In this document: positions 57,963-64,000 of the stretch, piece by piece | How the letters are laid out: each line of letters opens with the position of its first letter | Position numbering within the stretch: position 1 is the stretch's first letter | DNA from: Enterococcus crotali | GTDB taxonomy: Bacteria; Bacillota; Bacilli; Lactobacillales; Enterococcaceae | Length of the DNA: 64,000 bases | Assembly: GCF_000633635.1 (NCBI RefSeq) | Contig: NZ_AYPQ01000001.1 | Span: 654,820-718,819 of the forward strand | Reading direction: 5' to 3' | Notes under the pieces: model-generated | Told to the model about the DNA's origin: nothing | Databases searched by the model: none | Seen by the model: only the letters and a program-made list of their open reading frames with translations | Translations under genes and position numbers: made by a program

Positions 57963-58759
57963 CTACTTGAAAAAACGTTGAATTTCTGTAATCACTTTCT
58001 GACGTTCGTCCAATTGTAAATTATGACCAGCGGTATCAATCAAAACAAACTCACCATTTAGAAATTGATTTCGATAGTTTAAAATATCTTTATAGCCAAC
58101 AACATCGTCTTGCTTACCTAAAATAATTAAACTATTACATGCAACTAATTCGCCGAAAAGATTTTTTTCAAAATCAAATGCATAACCCGTTTCTTGAAAA
58201 GACTTTTGGAAGCGGCGGTCACCAACGCATAATCCGGAATGGATTTCAGTGATATAATATTCATATCCTTTTTCGTGATGTTAACAGCAGAAGTTTTGTA
58301 TTCTTCAAAAAGACTTTTCTCCTCAACCTCAAAAAAGACTTCTTTCGTCTTGAGTCTTTTCGGTAGTTTTCTCTTTTCACTGTCGGCTATAACTACTGGT
58401 GCTAATAAGACTAATTTTTCAATTCTTTTAGGAACTAATTTTACTAATCCCAAAGCTAGATAACCACCGTAAGAATAGCCTAGAATAGAAAATGATGCTT
58501 CTTTTCCTAGAATTGTGTCTATAAACTCAAGCAAGCTGTTTAATAGATCGTCCGCATTAATCGGTTTATTAGGTGCTGGTGATTTTCCCATACCAGGTAG
58601 ATCGATATAAATCCGTTTATACATGTTCGCCTGTAAAGACTCTTCAGCGGTTCCTTTTAAACTTCTATGATCAATAGCAAATCCGTGAATAATCAGTAGT
58701 GGCTCCCCTTCTCCCACAATATCGTAGTACATATTTATTTCTTCATTAGAATAATACAT
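57963..58759 (-). CDS. Alpha/beta hydrolase, frame broken by a 1-base deletion
   Basis: After repair a 265-residue alpha/beta hydrolase: oxyanion HGFAIDHRS, the GYSYGG nucleophile elbow, VLLAPVV and, in the other frame, GKQDDVVGY (acid) and DTAGHNLQLDE (His). The break is at 58222-58223 (CC for CCC on the plus strand), where one more G on the coding strand gives YALGDRRFQKSFQETGYAF. Start at 58759 follows AAGGAGAG. Its substrate is unknown. It is not essential, so a real mutation is possible, but the pattern matches the others. Confidence 0.8.
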
Positions 58760-58809
58760 TTTGTACTCTCTCCTTTTTGAATAGCCCTTCAATAATAAAA
58801 AAAGTCTTT

Positions 58810-59262
58810 CTATTTTTGATGTCTAGTGAAGTAGTTTTTAACCTCATTTAACATGAAATTTTCAATCAGCTCTACTTGATTGATAGTAGATCCTTGTTCC
58901 AGCACAGTTTTGCATTTTATGAAAGACCAGTCTGGCAGCGAACCCCTGAATCTGGGATCATTAGCGTATACAACTCCATCAATTCCACTCCAAATGACTG
59001 CAGATGAACACAATGGACAAGGTTCAAATGTTGAATACAACCAATAACCTGGCGGGAACGTATCAGTCTGTAAGAGTTCACAAGCAGATCTGATAGCATT
59101 GATCTCGGCATGTGCTGTCGGATCATTTGTTTGAGCAACAGTTGTTCTGCCGATAGAAATAATCTCTGATTTTTCGTTTACAACTGCAGCGTAAATAGAA
59201 TGCTCTGACCATTGTTTTTCAATTAATTCTGTCATGATTTTTGTACTTGGGTGTTGAGTCAT
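58810..59262 (-). CDS. Nucleoside deaminase (guanine deaminase-like, CDA fold)
   Basis: A 150-residue zinc deaminase. THAEINAI-type HAEINAI and PCPLCSSAV supply the His and two Cys zinc ligands and the catalytic Glu. The N-terminal SIYAAVVNEKSEII and the length match guanine deaminase or other purine deaminases of the family rather than TadA; the substrate is not proven. It follows the GNAT gene on the minus strand with 28 bases between. Confidence 0.8.
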   Translation of the reverse strand: MTQHPSTKIMTELIEKQWSEHSIYAAVVNEKSEIISIGRTTVAQTNDPTAHAEINAIRSACELLQTDTFPPGYWLYSTFEPCPLCSSAVIWSGIDGVVYANDPRFRGSLPDWSFIKCKTVLEQGSTINQVELIENFMLNEVKNYFTRHQK

Positions 59263-59290
59263 TTTGCCCTCCTTTTATAATTAAGTCTTT

Positions 59291-59767
59291 TCACTTTATT
59301 TGTCTTGTCATACTAATATCTGTTGCTATAAAACCCGTTTGCTCATATAGATGAATCGCACCTTTATTGTGAGCGAATACATGTAAGTCGATCTGTGATA
59401 CATTCATTTCTTTTGCTTTTTCAGCCAGACAAGCAATTGTTTGTTTACCGTAACCTACATTTCTAAATTCTTCAAACACAATAAAATCATAAATGAATAA
59501 TTTTGAATCATATGGTGTTTTATTTAAATGAACCCATAAATAGCCGACATTCTTATCAAACGAATCTTCCTTAATAGAATAAAGAAAATCATTTTTTGTA
59601 TCCGTGCCTTCTGGCAGAAGTTCGTTAAAACTTTCTGTTGCTAACTGAATCGCTTCTTTCTCATTCCAAGTTCCAGCTGTAATTTTATCTTGAGCATAGT
59701 CTTTAATTGCGAAAGATAAATAATTTTTATAGTCAGTTTTTGACATCTTTTCTAACCTAATTGTCAT
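59291..59767 (-). CDS. GNAT family N-acetyltransferase
   Basis: A 158-residue acetyltransferase of the GNAT fold. Motif A, FRNVGYGKQTIACL (acetyl-CoA pyrophosphate loop Gln/Arg-x-x-Gly-x-Gly), and the later ALYE-like IHLYEQTGF are visible. It could act on a small amine or protein N-terminus; no substrate can be inferred. It precedes the deaminase and may share its transcript. Confidence 0.85.
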   Translation of the reverse strand: MTIRLEKMSKTDYKNYLSFAIKDYAQDKITAGTWNEKEAIQLATESFNELLPEGTDTKNDFLYSIKEDSFDKNVGYLWVHLNKTPYDSKLFIYDFIVFEEFRNVGYGKQTIACLAEKAKEMNVSQIDLHVFAHNKGAIHLYEQTGFIATDISMTRQIK

Positions 59768-59821
59768 TGTTTTTCCACCTATTCTAGTTATTTAGTCAAA
59801 TAATACCATTTTTATTGTATG

Positions 59822-59859
59822 AAAAAAAGACTACAGTACGCATATGTTACTGCAGTCTT
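59822..59859 (-). terminator. Terminator of npr
   Basis: On the minus strand AAGACTGCAGTA pairs with TACTGTAGTCTT, then T7. Confidence 0.75.
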
Positions 59860-59872
59860 ATACTTTTAAAGC

Positions 59873-61216
59873 CTATTGTTCGTTTTTCATAGCTACCAGT
59901 GCCGCTGTATTGATAATATTCCAAGGTTTATCAAACGATGGTTGGAAGAAAAAGTCGGCATAAGCTAAATCTTCAATCGTCATTTTCGCTTTAATTGCTA
60001 ATGAAATTGCATTGATGTTTGCTGTAAGGTCTGCTTTTGACATCAATTGAGCCCCTAAAATTTGTGTTGTTTCAGGGTCATAAACTAGCTTAAACCACGC
60101 TTTTTGTTTATCAGGATTAAAATCCATTAGATAGTCTTCAACAACGATTGCAGATTTCGTCTTCATGTTCAATTTTTTAGCCATTTCTTCGTTGATACCT
60201 GTAGAAGCAAATTTGTAATCAAAGACAGCTAAACCTGATGATCCTTGAATACCAGGGAACGGTTTTACTGGTCCGTTTAAGTTTTTCACTGCAAAACGTC
60301 CTTGTTTTCTTGCGTTAGTTGCTAGAGCAATGTTTACTTCTGTTTCGCCAGGATTATATTTGATCAAAGTAGCATCTCCTACTGCAAATACATCCTTCGC
60401 GCTCGTTTGCATATACTCATCTGTTTTAATCAAGCCGTTAGGATGTAATTCTAAAGTATCCTTTAACCATCCAGTATTTGGACGAACGCCGACTGCTACA
60501 ACAACAAGATCAGCATCATATTCCCCTTTATCTGTTACAACTTTTTGAACATGTCCTTCACCTTTATAACTTTGAACTGTTTCATTGGTTACTACGTTGA
60601 TATTGTTAGCTTCCATTTCTTCTGTCAAAACATCTGTGAATTCTTTATCTAAATACACGCCTAAAGGTCGATCTAAAATATCGATCACTGTTACTTTTTT
60701 ACCAGCTTTAGCAAATGATTCTGCAGCTTCAATTCCGATATATCCGCTACCGATCACAACAACATTGTTCACCTCAGGATCAACTGTTTTTGCTTTCAAT
60801 TTGATCGCCCATTTTCTGCCACGCATCAAATAGATATTTTCTAAGTCTTTACCTGGTACATTTAATTCAAACGGAACTGCTCCAGGACTGATGATTAATT
60901 TGTCATACTCTTCCACTCGCTCTGTGTCCGTTAATAAATCTTTGACAACAACTTTATGCTCTTCTGGTTTGATAGCCGTGATCTCTGTATTAGAGAATAC
61001 ATTGACACCTCTGCTCTCCATTTTTTCACCTGTCATATAGCGTACAGAATTGACATCTTTTACTTTACCTTCTAAATAAAGCTGCATGCCGCATGATAAG
61101 AAAGAAATAAAATCTCCTTTTTCATACCATTGAATCTCTGCATTTGGATGTAAGTTTAATAATTCTTCAACTGCTTCATAGCCTCCGTGTGATGAACCTA
61201 GAACGATTACTTTCAT
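59873..61216 (-). CDS. npr: NADH peroxidase
   Basis: A 447-residue FAD enzyme that reduces hydrogen peroxide to water with NADH. Close to E. faecalis Npr as I recall it: [15 protein letters not shown] with His10, FISFLSCGM with Cys42 (redox sulfenic acid), [14 protein letters not shown] and [12 protein letters not shown]. The C-terminal WNIINTAAL is also typical. Start at 61216 is set by GGAGG 7 bases before. It is monocistronic, with an AT-rich hairpin in its upstream region (61292-61330), and should be induced in oxidative stress by regulators not identified here. Confidence 0.95.
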   Translation of the reverse strand: MKVIVLGSSHGGYEAVEELLNLHPNAEIQWYEKGDFISFLSCGMQLYLEGKVKDVNSVRYMTGEKMESRGVNVFSNTEITAIKPEEHKVVVKDLLTDTERVEEYDKLIISPGAVPFELNVPGKDLENIYLMRGRKWAIKLKAKTVDPEVNNVVVIGSGYIGIEAAESFAKAGKKVTVIDILDRPLGVYLDKEFTDVLTEEMEANNINVVTNETVQSYKGEGHVQKVVTDKGEYDADLVVVAVGVRPNTGWLKDTLELHPNGLIKTDEYMQTSAKDVFAVGDATLIKYNPGETEVNIALATNARKQGRFAVKNLNGPVKPFPGIQGSSGLAVFDYKFASTGINEEMAKKLNMKTKSAIVVEDYLMDFNPDKQKAWFKLVYDPETTQILGAQLMSKADLTANINAISLAIKAKMTIEDLAYADFFFQPSFDKPWNIINTAALVAMKNEQ

Positions 61217-61291
61217 TTCATATACCTCCAATATTATTTATTATATAATAAAGAGTATCATATAATCGTATGTAAACACAAGCGTTTAACC

Positions 61292-61330
61292 AAAACATTC
61301 TCAATTAAGTTTTATAATTGAGAATGTTTT
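61292..61330 (-). promoter_or_regulatory. 15-bp hairpin in the npr leader
   Basis: Arms AAAACATTCTCAATT and AATTGAGAATGTTTT are perfectly complementary with a 9-base loop. It lies 76-114 bases upstream of npr. It could be an attenuator or operator; TTGAGAAT also occurs in the palindrome upstream of fur. Confidence 0.45.
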
Positions 61331-61435
61331 GTCATAATAATCTATTATATATGATATAAGTGTAAATGATTTTTTTATTATCTCTTTCATTTTAGTTTAC
61401 ATAAAAATATTATGTTTAACTAAAACAAGAAATAC

Positions 61436-61474
61436 AAGACTGAGACATAACATTATAAGCCATACCTCAGTCTT
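61436..61474 (-). repeat. Dispersed intergenic hairpin, copy 3
   Basis: On the minus strand AAGACTGAG and CTCAGTCTT enclose GTATGGCT..ATGTTATG. It stands just downstream of the amidohydrolase gene and could end its transcript, although the T-run is weak. Inner bases resemble copies 1 and 2. Confidence 0.55.
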
Positions 61475-61547
61475 ATCCAATTAAGATAAAGGAGGAACCT
61501 TCGTTGCATCACCTTAAAGTAGAAATGCGTTTAGCTCCTACTAACCC

Positions 61548-62771
61548 TTATTTATAAATAGTCACTTCTTTTTTTACTTCCACTGTAATTTTCCCATTCT
61601 TAATAACATAATTTCTTTCTGGAATATCAATGATAGCATTCGCTTTTACTTTCGTATCTAGTAAGACTAAGTCAGCATTGTCACCCACTTGAAGACCATA
61701 ATGTTCTAACCCTAATGCTTTTGCTGGGTTTTCTGTAATCATCGGCAAGACCGTCGGCAAATCATCTGCTCCACCAAGATGGCCTACAGGAATCGCTAAC
61801 ATTGCAATTTGCATTAAATCACCATTTCCATAAGGTGTAAAGGCATTACGAATATTATTAGTAGCTAGACAAACATTAACGCCAGCATCACGTAGTTTTC
61901 TGATTGGAGTTACCGCTCTTCTTACATTATACGTATCATTTCTAGCACCCAAATGTAAATCAGTTGCTGGTAAAGCCATGACACTGATTTGAGCTTCGGC
62001 CATCAATGTTAAAATTTCGTTTAATCGTTCAGGTTCCAAGGCATGGAGTGCTGTCAAATGCCCAACAGAAACTCTGCCCTGATAGTTTTCTGCAATCGTC
62101 TTTTTACACAAATACTCAATCGAAATATCCGTTGCTTCATCACTGAAATCTTGATGAAGATCAATGTCTTTATCATATTTTTTAGCAATTTCAAAAACTA
62201 AATCGATGTGTTTATCTGCTGGTGCATCATTATAAGGAATGCCTCCAACAACATCTGCGCCCATTTCCATTGCTTCATACATCATTTTTTCCGTACCTGG
62301 CGCCTTAAAAATTCCTTCTTGTGGAAACGCAACGATTTGCATATCGATCAAATCCCGATATTCTTCTTTTAATTTCATAATCGTTTTAAAGCCAGAAAAG
62401 CCTTGTGCAGGATCAAATTCTGCGTGTGTTCTAACTGCTGTCACACCGTGAGAAATAATCATTTCCAGTGCTTTTTTTGCCCGTGCGTAAATGTCTTCTT
62501 CCGTAAATGTGGGTTTCAGTTCAGCAGTAACACTAATCGCTTCTTGTAAAGTTCCAGACTTATTTGGTTTTCTATCTGCAATCAGTGCTTTATCTAAGTG
62601 AATATGACTTTCTACTAGGCCCGGGATCAATACTCGACCTTGCGCTTCGATCACAGTAACTGCATTGTCAGTCAACTTTTCTGAAATCGCGATGATTTTT
62701 CCGTCTTTAATTCCTACATCTTGTAGTTCTTCTCCATCACTTAATCGTGCTTGTTTAATTAAAATATCCAT
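61548..62771 (-). CDS. Amidohydrolase family protein (cytosine deaminase-like)
   Basis: A 407-residue metal-dependent hydrolase. The HIHLDKAL motif, HGVTAVRTHAEFD, the DLHQDFSDEA segment, SVGHLTALHAL and CLATNNIRNAFTPYG are those of the CodA/AtzC-like amidohydrolases. Substrate may be a cyclic amide, cytosine or similar; not settled. It is 20 bases downstream of the permease gene, so the two probably import and deaminate or hydrolyse one compound. Confidence 0.8.
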   Translation of the reverse strand: MDILIKQARLSDGEELQDVGIKDGKIIAISEKLTDNAVTVIEAQGRVLIPGLVESHIHLDKALIADRKPNKSGTLQEAISVTAELKPTFTEEDIYARAKKALEMIISHGVTAVRTHAEFDPAQGFSGFKTIMKLKEEYRDLIDMQIVAFPQEGIFKAPGTEKMMYEAMEMGADVVGGIPYNDAPADKHIDLVFEIAKKYDKDIDLHQDFSDEATDISIEYLCKKTIAENYQGRVSVGHLTALHALEPERLNEILTLMAEAQISVMALPATDLHLGARNDTYNVRRAVTPIRKLRDAGVNVCLATNNIRNAFTPYGNGDLMQIAMLAIPVGHLGGADDLPTVLPMITENPAKALGLEHYGLQVGDNADLVLLDTKVKANAIIDIPERNYVIKNGKITVEVKKEVTIYK

Positions 62772-62791
62772 TCTTGAACACCCTTTCTATT

Positions 62792-64000
62792 TTAAATAAA
62801 GAATCCAATGGCAATCAATACAACTGAAGCTAAACTGATCCATTTCACATTGCCTTTTACCACATCTAAAATTGGAATTTGGAAGCCGGATGATAAGGCT
62901 TGCATCGTGATATTCACAAAACTCATTTGGCTACCTAAACCTACGCCCACTGCAACCAATCCAAGCTCAATAGAAGAAAAACCAAGAGATACCGCAACTG
63001 GCAGAACCAGTGTCAACACAGAACCCACGTAAGCACCTGCTGGAACACCAATTAAAATACCAGTTAAAATCGCAACTGGAACCATGATCAATGTAGGCGC
63101 AGCACTTGCAATACCTGCAATAACAGCAAATGTACCTGTTTGAGCGATGATATTAATAAATGCTAAGAAAATTCCAACCTGAAATAATCGTGTTAAAATA
63201 TACGTTGACCCATCCACCATTGCTTCCACCGACTGATTCAATGAGAAATCTGAACAAATAAATATTAAAGCCAATGTCAAAACCATATAAACTAAAGGTG
63301 TCAATAATGGAAAACCAACTAGATCATTCACGACAGGTCCGAAAATTACAGCAAATAATAAAAAGATTGCAGGCAATGTCAACTTAAATAATGCCTTATT
63401 ACTCATTGAAGCATACTCATCATCATCGTTTTCTTTAAATCCGATATTCCGACGTTTCGTTCCCCAAAAAGCTAAAATAATAGCTAAAGCACAAAAAAGT
63501 AACCAAATTGGGCGCATATCGGAAACGTATTTGGCCACACTGAAATCACCCAACTTAGAGACGATACTAGATTCTAGTGAAGCAGGTGAAGTTGTAAATG
63601 AAACGGCTGCTGCCAATGACATTGCTGCAATCAGCTCAGGAACTGCGCCAACGGCTACAAAAGCTAAAGGTGCGATTACCATTGCGCTACCACCGCCGAT
63701 CCCTGACATATAAGTCGCTGCGGCTAATAAAATCACGATAAAAGCTGAGACGTATTCCACTTTACCTTTGGTTCCACGTTTAGCAAGAGTCAACGCCGCA
63801 GAATAACCGCCTGATTTAAATACAGCCATTGCAACAGCTGAGTTGATGATCGGGACAGTGATTCCAAGCATCGTTGGTATCGTTTCTAATAACTGTTTAT
63901 TCGCTTGTTCTAATCCGATCCCACCAATAATCATTGCTAAAACGCCACCAACAAACCCTGCAATGATCATATCCACTTTCATAAATAATAAAACTAAAAC
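62792..64000 (-). CDS. Putative membrane permease paired with the amidohydrolase (5' end may lie beyond the window)
   Basis: At least 396 residues with about 11 hydrophobic segments, one cytosolic charged loop near residue 190 (ENDDDEYAS), and Gly/Ser-rich segments such as MSGIGGGSAM. The family is not clearly recognised; it looks like an ion-driven carrier of the DcuC or IT-superfamily type. ATG at 63982 lacks a ribosome site, and codons upstream of it in frame (Val-Leu-Val-Leu-Leu-Phe) are open and hydrophobic to the window end, so the true start is probably outside. Substrate presumably that of the amidohydrolase. Confidence 0.65.
   Translation of the reverse strand, partial: VLVLLFMKVDMIIAGFVGGVLAMIIGGIGLEQANKQLLETIPTMLGITVPIINSAVAMAVFKSGGYSAALTLAKRGTKGKVEYVSAFIVILLAAATYMSGIGGGSAMVIAPLAFVAVGAVPELIAAMSLAAAVSFTTSPASLESSIVSKLGDFSVAKYVSDMRPIWLLFCALAIILAFWGTKRRNIGFKENDDDEYASMSNKALFKLTLPAIFLLFAVIFGPVVNDLVGFPLLTPLVYMVLTLALIFICSDFSLNQSVEAMVDGSTYILTRLFQVGIFLAFINIIAQTGTFAVIAGIASAAPTLIMVPVAILTGILIGVPAGAYVGSVLTLVLPVAVSLGFSSIELGLVAVGVGLGSQMSFVNITMQALSSGFQIPILDVVKGNVKWISLASVVLIAIGFFI

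Larger units (their letters stand above)
61217..61547. other. Upstream region of npr
   Basis: About 330 bases without a gene. It holds the dispersed repeat hairpin (61436-61474), a 15-bp hairpin at 61292-61330, and a candidate minus-strand promoter (TTTACA 61367-61362, then TAGATT). No small gene is supported. Confidence 0.4.

Overview
The window looks like a stretch of Enterococcus chromosome: low GC, strong AAGGAGG-type ribosome sites, E. faecalis-type gene families, and an npr product close to E. faecalis NADH peroxidase, including His10 and Cys42. The species cannot be fixed by eye. I see no tRNA, rRNA, CRISPR array, insertion sequence, prophage or plasmid function. Almost everything is chromosomal housekeeping.

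Layout. 1-9.8 kb: 3' part of mapZ (division-site marker), azlCD, cvfB, fur, a T-box-controlled DAHP synthase, convergent gap, a DUF4003 gene and obg. 9.9-14.4 kb: an accessory-looking kynurenine cassette, with an Lrp-type regulator divergent from an MFS carrier, kynureninase and alanine dehydrogenase. 14.5-20.5 kb: VTC-domain protein, DUF4956 membrane protein and a repeat-rich lipoprotein, then a DUF1269-like gene and a two-component system. 20.6-25.8 kb: rnz, SDR, lapA-like, recJ, apt. 25.8-32.7 kb: a small membrane protein under two LexA-type boxes, hlyIII, degV, SGNH esterase, ypmS-like, msrA, yozE, ctpA, lepB. 32.7-43.2 kb: the conserved Firmicutes block rbgA-rnhB-dprA-topA-trmFO-xerC-hslV-hslU-codY. 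43.2-50 kb: lacX-like, plsY, a CoA-binding protein, parE, parC. 50.3-57.8 kb: pflB-pflA, ppaC, DUF1803, DUF2179, cls. 58-64 kb (mostly minus strand): alpha/beta hydrolase, nucleoside deaminase, GNAT, npr, amidohydrolase and its partner permease, which runs off the window.

A caution that governs the annotation: eleven genes (obg, a response regulator, rnz, hlyIII, SGNH esterase, rbgA, rnhB, topA, trmFO, DUF1803, alpha/beta hydrolase) are each broken by what reads as one missing base, usually in a homopolymer. Several are essential or nearly so in Firmicutes. I treat these as consensus errors and annotate full-length genes across the break.

Most interesting: (1) the lrp-MFS-kynU-ald cassette, which reads as capture of external kynurenine followed by alanine deamination; (2) the 66-residue membrane protein whose promoter carries one LexA/DinR-type box between -35 and -10 and a second just downstream; (3) a 36-nt hairpin-plus-SD module repeated in front of both hslV and codY; (4) a dispersed hairpin family whose outer arms change in a compensated way.
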